From positions 17,434,189-17,498,188 of the forward strand of contig CM022675.1 in the NCBI GenBank assembly GCA_012295275.1: DNA of 64,000 nucleotides, given 5' to 3'. The notes beneath the pieces are model-generated. The model ran no database searches and was not told where the DNA came from. It saw nothing but the letters and a program-made list of their open reading frames with translations. This document shows, piece by piece, positions 1-11,900 of this stretch. Each line of letters opens with the position of its first letter. The stretch's first letter is position 1. Both the position numbers and the translations under genes were made by a program. The DNA comes from Chrysomallon squamiferum. Lineage: Eukaryota > Mollusca > Gastropoda > Neomphalida > Peltospiridae.

Positions 1-153
1 AACATTAGCTACTGCAAGAAATAGTATCATAACAGTACCAAGGACTGATCCTGCAACCAGTTGGCAAAGAGCTATTCTCACAAACATTGTTATAGCAAAG
101 ACTGAAACTGGATAAAGAGTTTCATACTTGTAATTCCTATCACGTTTTTCAAT
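1..153 (-). CDS. Possible internal exon of an unrecognised membrane protein, cut by the window edge
   Basis: On the minus strand a pyrimidine-rich stretch ending in TTGCTAG (plus 154-160) is followed by 51 consecutive open codons running to base 1. The translation starts IEKRDRNYKYETLYPV and continues into about 35 mostly hydrophobic residues, enough for one or two membrane spans. The codon just before the proposed acceptor would be an in-frame stop, so the open frame begins exactly at the splice site. This looks more like coding sequence than the surrounding A+T-rich DNA. I do not recognise the family and found no other exon of it between 154 and 3903. The gene would continue to the left, out of the window. 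Confidence 0.4.
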   Translation of the reverse strand, partial: MEKRDRNYKYETLYPVSVFAITMFVRIALCQLVAGSVLGTVMILFLAVANV

Positions 154-1050
154 CTAGCAATACGAAAGACAAGAGACACTGGCATTTAAATATATAACTT
201 AAAAGGGATTAGTGTGTAGGAGAGCTGAAAAAATTGATGCTGATGACATGCTTAAAATAAAATTAGTCACACGGATTTCTCTACATCTTTACAGTCGTAC
301 AAAAATGTGGGTAGTATATTTCTTTTTACATCAAAATCTTGATCAAAATCTTGACATGTGAAAGAAGAGATTCTCTTTCTTTTTTCTTCTTTTCAAATGT
401 TTTATTGAAAGCAACCAGAGTTTTGGACAAATCTTGAATGAGTGGAATATGTGTTGTGCGTTTGTGTTTCAATATATTTAATTTTTATTTATTTATTTAT
501 TAAATGAAGATCGTTTTTTAAATTTCATTAGTTTCCAGTTATAGGTAAAATGCTGGTTTTTATTATTATTGTAAATATATAAAACACAAAAAATTGTATT
601 ATTCAGGTCAAAAGAATATGTTGTCTGTTATCATCCACCCAAGACTGGTTCTCAAAGACAATATTTAGGGTCCATGTAAGTTCAGAATTTCAAAAGGCTG
701 CAGTATAAAACGTATAAGGCTGATAAAAATAAACTTTCAAAGTTTTACATATCTAGTAACATATATCTTTTAGATCAAATATAAAACTTGGAAAGCAAAT
801 TTGTCAGTTAAATTCATTTGAATACAAATCATATAATGCTCATGTCAAAAAACACACCATATCTCTTCCTTTTATTTTCTACTATGATATTATAACCAGT
901 AAATTGTGTTAGAGTTTCTTGTGTTGAGAAGGTAGTTGGCATTGACATTTTGCACAGACAATTACTCTATACTAGGTACAAATCATTCACATATGGTATA
1001 TATTTAGAACCAAAAATGCAGCCTGGCTCATGGTATAGTATTCTTGTGGT

Positions 1051-1082
1051 TATATATATATATATATATATATACATATATA
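1051..1082. repeat. TA dinucleotide microsatellite
   Basis: An alternating T/A run with one interruption (TACATATA). Confidence 0.9.
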
Positions 1083-3522
1083 GACACCAACAGTCATACC
1101 AGAAAAAGAAAAAAAAGGAATACAAGTTGTATTTATGTTGCATTTTTATAGCAAATTTGTTACAGAATTTTTCGATGTAATATCATATCTTAACTTTCAC
1201 AAAATTAATAATTGATAGACATATATTTTTATATTCCAAAAATTTCTAGTGAACAACATAAATATATAAAATATAAATGAATTAATAAAAAATATGTTCA
1301 TTCTTATGTGCATCAACAACATAGATCTTTACCATAGTAACCATTCAGAAGGAAAGTAATATTAGAACTATCACAGGCTTGTTGAACAATGCTGGTGATG
1401 TGGAAATGGATTTGGGGGAGAGTTGCATGGGGTTCGAAAATCTCTTTCATTTGCTTTTATCAGGTGGTTAAAATAATAAAAGCAAAGAACTTTAACACCT
1501 TATATATCAGAATCCTCATTTTGAAACCTTCTAAACATTTGTATGATTGAAGACATGGATGTTGTCTGTAACTTGCCAACATTTCAAGTTTATAATTAAA
1601 GTATTTTTTTGTAAGGCCAAACTGAAAATTCAGAACCGGATTTAAACTGCGTTATGTCACCAAATGCTCCTGTTAATGAAGTGTCATCTAAGAATGCCAT
1701 CTGGCTGGGGGGGGAGTATAGACAAAGGTTAATGGGCTAATAAATGATTTATAGCCAACTGAAGATTTTGCTCACTGAAAAGGAACTAAAAAGTAAAAGA
1801 AAAAAGTTGGAAAAAAAGAATAGGAAAGAAAATCTTGATGAGATTCAGAGCTACATTTCATCTTGCTGAAATCAACTACAAGCAGTCTGCACTGAAAATG
1901 GAGGGTCCATTGATCCTCTCTTCAAGTAGACTAATGTTTGTTAAATTCTGTAACTGTATCACATTTAGGTTCTGGCTTAATGTAAAAACTAGTAAATATA
2001 TTGACTTAAAATTTTGGCCATTATCATGCAATATCTGTGTCTTTATCCATGTTTTGGGAAATATGAAGTGTTAAAGTTTAGTGGTACTTTTTTGTTTGTT
2101 TTTTTTGCCCCTGATAAATTAAATAAAACTTCCATATCTAAATAAAACGACGGTAAGAAAAAGTTGTAAGTCATTTACCAATGTGCCACTGTAATAAATC
2201 AGTAATAAAAATTATAAGTGAGCTTATTGAATTCAGTACAGTTTTGATGACTATGCTTAATCAAGGTCCCAGTATCTTAATTATATAAATTTAAAAAAAA
2301 AGAAAAAAGAAAGAACAATTAAAAAAACATCTCACAAGCAAAGGGTAAAAGAAATCAAAAAATAGTTTTCTTATATTTATTTTTATTGCTATTTTTAATC
2401 TGTCTTCTTCTGGCAGTTACTGTTCTTGAAGGTTCTTATTTTATTTCCAACCCCTCCCTGCATTTTTTCATCTTTCTAATAGTTATTTTTTATTATTATT
2501 TTTGTATTATTAGTATTATTTATTTCTTTTTTTTGAAATCTTTTTATTTCTTATTTTGTATCTAAATATTTTCAATCTGAGAAATAATTAAGCAGAAAAT
2601 AAATTTCAATATTTATCACAACACATCTTTGGTGGTTTAAGCTAATTTGGTAAACAACTTTAAATACAATGATCAATATAATTAAATTTATAGAAAATAA
2701 ACCCCCAAGTGTCAAAAAACAAAACACAAACATAAAGGAAAACTAGTACAAAATTATCACTGCAAATTTAAATTTATTTGGCAAGATCTAGTTGAAATTT
2801 TGTTATACAAAAAGATAATATAATTACATGCAGATTATTGACAGAAAAACCTCTGATTTTTGTACACAGATTTAAAATACTTAAGCTGCATATAATTCTG
2901 AAATAACTTCTTTATCTAATTGTAATGTTTTCAGCTGTTATATCATACCAGCAACAATCATCACATCTCATGCTATTAATACAATAACCTCTTTATTAGA
3001 AATGCCATAGAGTATCTTTATTTTTAGATGATGCTTAAAAAACCATTTACTTAATAGTATTTATAAACACTGGTTGGCCCATTATTTAAGCAATTGTGTA
3101 TTTATAGATTATGTTTAAAAGACAGGATTAAAAAGAAACTTACAAATCAATGACAAATGTAATACTGTTAACAATTAGAAGAGATATATCCATTTTTCGA
3201 ATGATTCAGCTCCTGCTTTCTGGCAAGGATAACTAAAACCAGTGAGCAAAGGTACAAAATACTTTAGAAAATATTATATAGCAATATCACCGAACACAGT
3301 CCCCTGCACTGAGCTAGCTAATTTTTATTTAAAACAAATGAAACTAACTCAGTAACTGTACAAGTGGGTACATTAATGCACAAATTTTCTAATATTATAT
3401 ACAACTACTTAACTTTGATATTACAAATCTTTAATTGTTATTCACCAAGAGTAAATTTTAATTTATTATTTTAGCATTTAGTTTTCATTTCAAAAGAATA
3501 GTATTTAGTATAATAACATAAA

Positions 3523-3690
3523 AAATAAATATGTAAAAAAAATAAGAAAAATAATATATTTCAAAAGTTATCTAGTGTAATTATATGATTAATTAAATAA
3601 TTAACACACCATGATTTAAACAACTTTTTAATTACACTAGATAACTTTTGAAATATATTATTTTTCTTGTTGTTTTTTTGCATATTTTAT
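3523..3690. mobile_element. Foldback (MITE-like) inverted repeat
   Basis: Two perfect 40-bp arms, 3544-3583 and 3629-3668, are reverse complements (left arm begins AAGAAAAATAATATATTTCA) separated by a 45-bp loop. The flanks extend the symmetry imperfectly to about 3523 and 3690. It has no coding capacity. It lies just past the last exon of the SPMIP11-like gene, so it may fall in that gene's 3' untranslated region. Confidence 0.8.
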
Positions 3691-3903
3691 CATATATTTT
3701 GCCTTGATTTCTGATGCAACAAATTAAAAAAGAAACAAAACAGATTCAGATATTATAAAACAAACCATAACATAAAAATCAAAAATTGTAAGCAAATGAT
3801 ATGACAAGATTCAACACAAATATTAGTCTGTTCATTTTGGTGATAAAGATATCACTTCTCAAACTCTGAATGATAATAACATACATTTCTGTTTCACTGT
3901 GCT

Positions 3904-3952
3904 TTAAAATAATGAAAAGTGACGATCAGTTTTGGCCATTGTATCAACAAAT
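3904..3952 (-). CDS. SPMIP11-like exon 3 (micro-exon with stop)
   Basis: The acceptor CTTTTCAG (plus 3953-3960) is followed by one base completing a lysine codon, then FVDTMAKTDRHFSLF and TAA. Only 49 nt long; it is supported by the conserved FVD..FSLF ending and exact phase match. Confidence 0.75.
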
Positions 3953-5149
3953 CTGAAAAGAAATTTAAAAAATCCAATGAAGCAGAATAAAATGTATTAC
4001 TGTAAACTGTATTTGAAATGGACAAAAACATAATTCTGTAATTTAACATCATCGTAACAAAAATGATAACATCAATAATACTGGCAAACAATATTTATGT
4101 AACATAATGTCTATAATAATGATTTTATATAACAATAATAATAATAATAAATAATCATAACAACAGTGATGAAATAATGAAGAGATCTAGATAGCAATGT
4201 TTACAAAAGCTGGCCAAAACATGATATATAACTACAGTAAACCTACTTTGTCATTTCACTATGTATTTGAGGATAACGTTGTGTACGTGTCCATGGTTGT
4301 CTAACTCCTAGAGGTTCATCTTTGTGAAACCAGCCATACTGTGATGACGTAGTTATTGGAAATATGTAGATCTGATATGGATCTGTAATTTAAAATTATT
4401 ATATTAGATACAACATAAATGTATTGCCAACCTCGGAACTACAGCAGTTACGGGAGGGCTGACCGGTTTATTGAAAGCTATACTATGCATAATCCAGCAT
4501 GCTGCTAATTAGTAGAACTGTTTATGGATATTACCGAAGAAACGGCCGTTGTGGGTTTATTTGTTGTTGTTTTTAAAACAAAATTTAACTATATCTCTGA
4601 TTTTGATTAATATAATTGAAAGTATTTGAATAATGTCACGTGACAAAGTCGCTAGCGTCAATATAAATGTCCCACGACTTTTATTTTTCGAATTGTGAGT
4701 GATGTTTGCATTTATCACTGAATGGTAAAATAAAAATACGTTCAAGATTATATGCTACAAGGAGCATATTTCATAAAAAAAAAATAATAATTAAAAAAAA
4801 TATCCAGCATCTATCACTCAAAAAACCTGAGAAATATTAATAGTAAAAATGTAAAATCTTATAAAGAAAAACATGTCGTTTATTTTTTTAAGTTTTTACC
4901 TTTTATATTTCTCGTATGTTTTGTCCTCATTCTTGTAAACTCAACGTACGATCCTCGAGGACCGGGTGGATAACCTGAAATTTGGTTAATCGGCAAAACA
5001 GATTTTGTTGGCATATTACGGTCCATCAACGGTGGCAATGCCCGAAATCCCAACTCGGTCCTGGAGCGAATCGGACATTCCTGGGCCAAAACAGATGCTT
5101 TAGAAATTGTATTCTGATAGCCTAAATGCGTCAGGTTAAAAAACGCCAT
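3904..5149 (-). CDS. SPMIP11: Small ciliary/sperm microtubule inner protein, SPMIP11 (TEX49)-like, three exons, 144 aa
   Basis: Minus-strand exons are 4900-5149 (residues 1-83), 4247-4382 (84-129) and 3904-3952 (129 to stop). All junctions are GT..AG and the frame is kept throughout (phases 1 and 2). The protein starts MAFFNLTHLGYQN, has a proline/arginine-rich middle, a TTSSQYGWF motif and QPWTRTQRYP. It ends SEMTKFVDTM...HFSLF. This short, motif-studded layout without a globular domain is typical of microtubule inner proteins of sperm and cilia. The start LGYQ, the QYGW box, the SEMTxFVD..FSLF tail and the 144-residue length fit my memory of SPMIP11/TEX49, which I could not verify by search. 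Exon 2 also reads into an in-frame TAG at 4243-4245. Splicing at GTAGGT just before that stop, into the FVD exon, restores the family-like tail. It is divergent from CCT5. A candidate RFX X-box lies 168 bp upstream of the ATG. The gene structure is firm; the family name is less so. Confidence 0.75.
4247..4382 (-). CDS. SPMIP11-like exon 2
   Basis: The acceptor AATTACAG precedes 4382. It encodes DPYQIYIFPITTSSQYGWF through HSEMT and ends at a GTAGGT donor. If the donor were ignored, the frame would stop three bases later at TAG. Confidence 0.8.
4900..5149 (-). CDS. SPMIP11-like exon 1
   Basis: The ATG is at 5149-5147. Eighty-three codons plus one base end at a GTAAAA donor on the minus strand. 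It encodes the LGYQN start and the GYPPGPRGSY segment. Confidence 0.85.
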
Positions 5150-5316
5150 TATAATTGTTTATAAGAATCTGCCCACGTTACAAAATCATATAAACTATAA
5201 ACATGCAAGAATATTAAAACATTATTTCTGGTTGATATAGATTGTACCTCCGGTTTTGTTCTGGGATTTTTCTTTCTTTCTTTCTTTCTTTTTTTCTTTT
5301 TTTTTTCGGGAGATTA

Positions 5317-5330
5317 GTTGCTATGGTTCG
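5317..5330 (-). promoter_or_regulatory. Candidate RFX X-box
   Basis: GTTGCTATGGTTCG resembles the imperfect palindrome GTTGCCATGGCAAC bound by RFX factors, with a good left half and a weak right half. It is 168 bp upstream of the SPMIP11-like start, a usual place for X-boxes of ciliary genes. Confidence 0.35.
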
Positions 5331-5413
5331 ATCAACATTTCATTCATTCACTGCGTACGAAAGTACTTTCTACAACATTATTCCTGTTAGACATACGCTA
5401 ACGCTCTGAGATA

Positions 5414-5414
5414 A

Positions 5415-5474
<60 letters not shown>
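5414..5474. repeat. AAT trinucleotide microsatellite
   Basis: About twenty AAT units in a row, between the two divergent genes. Confidence 0.95.
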
Positions 5475-5477
<3 letters not shown>

Positions 5478-5760
5478 CAAAAATTAAAAATAAGAAAGAA
5501 AAATAAAGGAAAGCAATTTCTTATTTTTGTTTTCTACTGCGGAGACAATAAATGAAGAGAACTTTTTGAAATAATAAATAATTTTTATTGTCGTTTATAT
5601 TACTTTTTGTAATAAAATATTGTAAATGAAAGCAGCCATAAATCAAACATATTGCGAGAAAACATCCTGCAATGAATAATTCATTATTATTTCGAATTAA
5701 ATATATAGCATGATAGCTTATAAGACGTAGTATATGTAGTATACCTCAACCTGGATTGCT

Positions 5761-5769
5761 ACCGGAAGT
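5761..5769 (+). promoter_or_regulatory. ETS/GABP-like site of the CCT5 promoter
   Basis: ACCGGAAGT, 105 bp before the CCT5 ATG, matches the ETS core common in promoters of housekeeping genes. Inferred from sequence only. Confidence 0.4.
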
Positions 5770-5873
5770 CTCGATATTTGCTAGATGCGGTAAATTGTTC
5801 TGGTGCCTTCCATAGTGAAATGAAATAAAATCCATGCGAATCTGCAGAACTGTAATTCACAGAATTATACGAA

Positions 5874-5978
5874 ATGGCGTCGGCGGGTACTCTTGCATTT
5901 GATGAATACGGTCGTCCGTTTATAATCGTTCGAGATGAAGAAAAACAAGGACGTCTTTCTGGTAAAGAGGCACACAAG
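5874..5978 (+). CDS. CCT5: CCT5 exon 1 (residues 1-35)
   Basis: The ATG sits in ACGAAATGGCGTCG. It encodes the epsilon-specific N-terminus through SGKEAHK and ends in phase 0 at GTAAAA. Confidence 0.97.
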
Positions 5979-8900
5979 GTAAAACAACATAGGTTTCTCC
6001 TATTCGTAATGAGATTATTTAATGGTTGTAAAATTATATGAAATACAGAATTTTATTCCCCCCACCCCTCTATATAGGTATGTGCAGATAATCGCACTTA
6101 GCGGCTGCCGTTTCTTACCAATAACCTGTTCCACTGAAAACGTATTTCGCATGAGGGGGGGGGGGCGCCGTTTGTTCGCTTTTCATTGACTCGTGTTATA
6201 TTCTTTTCTTTAGGTATGTGGATAAATTTTTCAAACCCCACTAATCTGAAAATAAATAAGACAGTTGGGTAGAGCTTGTAAACCACTTTAAAATGATACC
6301 AAGATCAAGTGAATATGTAAAAAATTAAGGAAGTAGCAGCAATTTTAAACCCCCTGAAAAGCAATTTTTTTCTTCCGATTAAACGCTATATAAGTCATTA
6401 GAGGTTTGTGACCAAAAATAGTAATATTTTAACATTTTCCCCTCAATCTTTGTTAATAAGCAAGCTTTCTTGATGAAATTTTCAGTGAAGACCAATGCCA
6501 ATCTCTGCTATCGATTATATTTGTAAATATTAATTAAGAAGTTATTAATTAAGGTACCAGCAACCTAACAAACAATAATTTATGTGGACAAAAAATTCTA
6601 CCAACTTCAACACTACCAACTTCAACATAAATAACATTGCTGAAAAGAACTCTAAAAACCCTATAAAAAGACAACAAACATCATGTGATTCTGTTGAGTA
6701 TTAAGGAAGTTACAGCATTTTAACGTTTTCAATTAACACTAATTAATTGTCCTATTATTTAATGCATTTCCGCCATTTGCATTACAATGGCGTGACCAAA
6801 ATCCTATTGTTTTTCACTAAAATGCATGTAACTTTCTTAATAATGAAATTTTATTAGTGAAATTTGGACTGAAGATAGATGGTAACTAGTCCTCTCAAAT
6901 CAAGCTATTAAAAATGCAAGCTATTAAAAATTGAGGGTAGAAATCACTTCAGTTTCACTCGAATTTTCATCCGCCATGTTTGATTTTGAAGCCATTTCGA
7001 TGTTACAGCTCCTCTTTCCGGCGTGTGCAGTTTTTTTCAGCTGTGTCAGATTTCAATATAAATTCACATATAATAAAATTAAATATTGTTCTTCGCCTCC
7101 ATCTATCTTAGATTATCCTCCGATATCGAAAACGACCGATTTTAACGTGTTGAATACGAAATTTTCGAACTCTCCTCCGAAACGAACCAATTGACCGAAT
7201 TGAAAAATTCGAAAACGAGTGAGTATACGGGAATTTCCCGCTAATTATACCATCAGGGATAACCGAAACTCCCAACCCCTGAGTAACGAGAAGCGATTTA
7301 CGCAGAGACACCACTCGCCATCGGGGGAAATCCCGATCACACAGATTTGGCAGAAAATGGCGGACGCAGTTCCGGCAGAAATACACATACCTATTTACTT
7401 GGGATTTCTGCATGCAAACTCAGACGGGATATTGATAAGTGCTCACGATTTCAAATATTTTGATTCCGTTGAGTTTTTCTGTGCCTACGCTGCTTTTTAG
7501 AAAATTACGAATTTTCAACACACTAAAATCAGCTACGTGACACGAACGAAAGGTAATTGGACATTATAATTAGGTGGGTTTTTTTTTTAAATTTTATCAA
7601 AATGTATGGACGCATTCAATTGTTATGATTGCCTCGTGAAAAATGGTCTTTTGGTCATTTCGGTGTTCGATCGCCATCTTGACACTATTATGGAATTTTG
7701 AACATGCTACAATCACTAAAACCGGTTACGTGACACGAACGAAAGGTAAGTGGACACAATAATTAGATTTTTATATTATTGTCTTTAAAATTTTATCAAA
7801 ATGCTTGGAGGCATTTAATTGTTATGATTGCCTCGTCAAAAATGGTCTGGGTGTCATTTCGGTGTTCGATCGCCATCTTGAAACTTTTATAGCACATGCT
7901 TAGCGAAATCGCCGTTAATTTACGTTTTCTACAGACCGAAATCGCGTTGATTTTATTTACAATCGCCGTAAATTGTTTCCTACCTAGTCGAGTTGCCGTA
8001 AATTTTATGTGCAACTACAAATAACTGGTGCTATTTGAAATGATTATATTTCTATAATCTATGTTGATTATAGTTTTAATAGCTTGTAGGATGCATGTTT
8101 TATTAAATGTTGTGACTTTTACTAAATATAATATGAATTCGTTCTGAAATAAACGAATTAATATTGTTTTGCCGATTACTAGCATTTGATGTTTAACTAT
8201 AATCCTCTGCAATACATAAACTCAGAAAGGTGTTGCCGGTCTTAATTAGGAACAATACAATGTGTATATAATCATGACATTAAAGATACAGGTATGGTAA
8301 GTGTCATTTGAAGCAGACAAAAGAATTTTCTTGGCATTGTGTTTGTACATCCTGTGATTTGACAGCAAACAAAAGATACCTATCAATGTATCATGTGACC
8401 ATTGCACATGTTTTCTCTGATGGAGCAAATCAACACTTGAAGCAAAAATAACCTAAGTTTTAAAACTGAACACTTTATGATTTATCAGTTTATGGTTTTA
8501 TGATAAAAAATAAAATTAAAAAAAAGGTTATACGTTTCTTATTTAATATTCTACGAATACCTCTGGTACTTAGATTCACAGAATACAGTCATTGTACTGT
8601 TCTGTAGTACAGTTTGTTATGCTTATGATTTTTAATTCACCATTTATCGCAAGAATTTTAAAAGCAAAACACGAAGTTAGTTTATTTCTGATTGTATTCA
8701 TATTATAATGTATATACTTTAGAAATCTGAACACTGGAGAAATCAGAACACAGGAGAAAACCATGCATCCCAAAAGTTATTAAAAATACGAACATCGTTT
8801 CTATCATTTTAAATAGCAGTTTTTATATGTTTATTACTTTTTTTTCATTCTTTCTTTTTTTTTTTTTTTTTTTTTAATTTGTTTTAAGGCAAGCAATATA

Positions 8901-11900
8901 CATTTGTTGACATAACGTTTGTTATAAATTTATACGCCATTGGTATTGATAGCGACGTTGTTAGAAATATTGAGTTTTGACCTTCCTGGGTGCTAAAAAT
9001 AGTTGGTGTTAAGCAAAGGTGACACCGTCTTTAGCTGTGCGCTTTGGAGAGCGACACAGCTTTAGCTTTAGGGATGTTCACAAAGTTCGTTTATCCCCAC
9101 CACATTTAACACTCATACAAACTTACTGATTTAACACATAACAAAAACATCACCAGTTAAGAGTGCATAATAATCTGTATTTGAGTGTAATTGTTTTTCA
9201 TGTTATATTTTACAGAAGGGATTTGGGAGTTGCTGGAAATGGACAAAATCAGCACTTTTGATAGCTTTTTCCAATTATGTTTGTTAGGCTGCTGGTACCT
9301 TAATTAATAACTTCTTTTTAATTTTTACAAATATAATCGATAGCAGAGATTGGCATGGGTCTTCACTGAAAATTTCATCAAGAAAGCTTGATTATTAACA
9401 AAGATAGAGGGGAAAATGTTAAAATATTACTATTTTCGGTCACAAACCTCTAATGACTTATATAGCGTTTAACCAGATGAAAATAAGTGCTTATTAGGGG
9501 GTTTAAAATTGCTGCTACTTCTTTAATTTTTAACATAGTCACTTAATCTTGGTATCATTTTAAAGAGGTTGACAAGCTCTACCCAACTGTCTTATTTATT
9601 TTCAGATTAGTGGGTTTTGAAAAATTTGTCCACATACCTAATGCATTCAATTGTTAGGATTGCCCTTGTGAAATATGGTCTGTAACAATTATATGACAGT
9701 CATTTTTATGTTTTTAATAGAAATGTTTTTATTTGAGGGAAAAGAGCTTGGATTCTACAGTCACATAAGTTGTGTGTCAGGAAAAGTTGTATTATTAAAA
9801 AAAAAATACATTTGTTCAATCACTTGGCAACAAGTACAGTCAGAATTGGTCTACAGCATACGCTGGGGTATCTTGCATAATCATCAGCTTCTGTTTTTTC
9901 GATCATCTGTTTTTATGTTCCTAGTGTTTTATATGGTAAAAAATAAAAAGAAGCTGGCAGTGTCCTAGGCAACAGCTGGACCAAAATTAAATTAGCTAAT
10001 AGCCAAGATAAGGAGGCTATATGTATCCTTTTGGGAATTCTATCTTGCTTATTGAATAGCTGGATATCTGTGCAGATTCTCTGAATTCGGAGGTGTGTTT
10101 GTCAAATTCTTAGTGATTCAGTGGTGAATTGACATTCTTGATAGCATGTACATATAACATTAGCCCAAGTATCCTCTATCAGGGAACAGGTTAGATAGAT
10201 ATTTGAATGGATATCTGCCACAGCTTTGGCTTTATATTTCTTTGGTTTGGTTATTTTCAAGTTTGTTATTGCTATGGAAATACAAGACCCCAATCATATA
10301 ATCACTGACTCAAAAAATGTTTAAACTGACCTCAGTGATGATATAAAGGTCAGTTGATTAAAATGTAAGCTTAGTAGCATGATGTATGCACATGGTCTTC
10401 TCAGTAAAGATGTCTGATAATGCAGAGGACTTTACTAATTATATTTTTAAGAATGCTGTTTAAATTTTGAAATAAGGAGCAAAAAGATGGATGATATTTG
10501 TTCAGTTTTAAACTGGAGTAATATGAATGCTGTTTTTCCCACTGAATATGGCAAGACTTTATGATGGATAAAGTGTCAAAAGTTGATGTTTGTAAATATT
10601 AAATTTTTTGTATCAAAACTAGTTACATAGAAACTATTTATTTTGTAAATGAAAACTGATTTTAAAACTCTTTTAATATGATTTGAACTTGCAATTAAAC
10701 ACCAAAGAAGTAACTTTAAACAAATAACAAAATAAAGATAATTTAGTCCCAAGAAACTATATTTTATCTATACATCATATCTTGAATGCAGGGTAAATAC
10801 ATGTACATAGTGTGTATGTAATGCATTTAAAATTTTCTCATTCTGTTGAGTTTTAACCACCATTTAGCTTGCAGTTTAGCTTGCATTTTAGCTACCTTTG
10901 CTAGTTCTCCAGAACATATTGGCAACTCTTTGTAATTACTTTAACAGTAAATTTTAAAATTTATTTCTCCCAGACAAGAGAGATATATGCAAGCTGGTTG
11001 ATCAAAGCAAAATTATTTTAAATTTGGCACAAAAAGTAATGAAAGACTTGTGAATACTTCCTCTAAATTCTTCATGGCATCATGTACACTTCATTTATTT
11101 TTGATACTTTGGCAATCTTTGCTAGTTCTCTCACATACTGTATACTGAGATGACCTATCTCATGTCATCACACTGCAAAGATTTCACATGTTAATCAGCT
11201 GGCATTTATGATAGGTTTGTTGGGTTCCTTTGTAGCTCATTTATATATGACAAAGTGGAATTTTCTATGGTACCAACAAACTCAATAATTACCAAACTAA
11301 AGAATTGTAAAATCAAGATTATGGAATCATTGCTAATTGTTTGTTTTGCAAAGATTAAGTGAAAAACAATGTAGATGTATCTGTGGCAGACAACCCACTC
11401 TATCCATCAAAATATCTGTTTTGTGTCAGAGGACACTTGGGCAAACAACTATGCAGTGTACTACTTGTTGGGTATCCTCTGGTCTGTAATGTGCCAGCTG
11501 GATTCACAGTATGTAGGTACCAGCAGCCTAGCTGATATAACTGGTCGAAGCTGTTAAAAGTTCAGATTTTGTCCATATTCCTCCAATCCCAAATCATTAT
11601 GTTCTCTTTTAAATGGTGTTGTTCTTGTTGTATGTTAAATCAGTTCTTTGTACGAATGTGTTAAACACAGTGGGGGTAAATGCTCTTTGGTGCCTGTGGT
11701 CAGCAATTAACAGCGTGGAGTAAAAAGTCATAAAATATGGTCGCTCTACAAACGCCTGGTTTGTTTTCGCCAAAATGGCTTCAATGTTATTTTTAGCACA
11801 GATAGGAGGGTCAAAGTTCAATCTTTCTAACAGTGTGCATGTCGTCGCTGGCAATCGCTTATATCAAAAGTTGTGTCCAAAAATTTACGTTTTCATGCCT

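Larger units (their letters stand above)
154..3903. other. Intergenic stretch, mostly unexplained A+T-rich DNA
   Basis: It holds a TA microsatellite (about 1051-1082), a foldback element (3523-3690) and homopolymer-rich DNA. A short lysine-rich open frame at about 1755-1870 and the open frame before it (1607-1739) are interrupted by stops and not recognised. If the 1-153 exon is real, its upstream exons should lie here on the minus strand, but I could not identify any. Confidence 0.6.
5150..5873. promoter_or_regulatory. Head-to-head intergenic region, candidate bidirectional promoter
   Basis: Only 724 bp separate the ATG of the minus-strand SPMIP11-like gene from the ATG of CCT5. The gap contains a CT-rich tract (5270-5306), an X-box-like motif, an AAT microsatellite (5414-5474) and an ETS-type motif next to CCT5. 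Transcription start sites are not visible from sequence alone. Confidence 0.5.

Noticed and set aside
1607-1870. Consecutive open stretches including a lysine-rich, coiled-coil-like 40-residue frame
   Set aside because: Interrupted by tandem stops and no splice sites that rescue it; perhaps a transposon relic but not supportable.
4243-4382. Two-exon version of the SPMIP11-like gene ending at the TAG at 4243
   Set aside because: The GTAGGT donor and the in-phase FVD..FSLF exon at 3904-3952 give a family-like C-terminus; the short form could exist only as an intron-retained product.
7108-7500. Overlapping ~100-aa open frames on both strands
   Set aside because: No recognisable motif, inside an inverted-repeat composite, and explained by the locally higher GC content.
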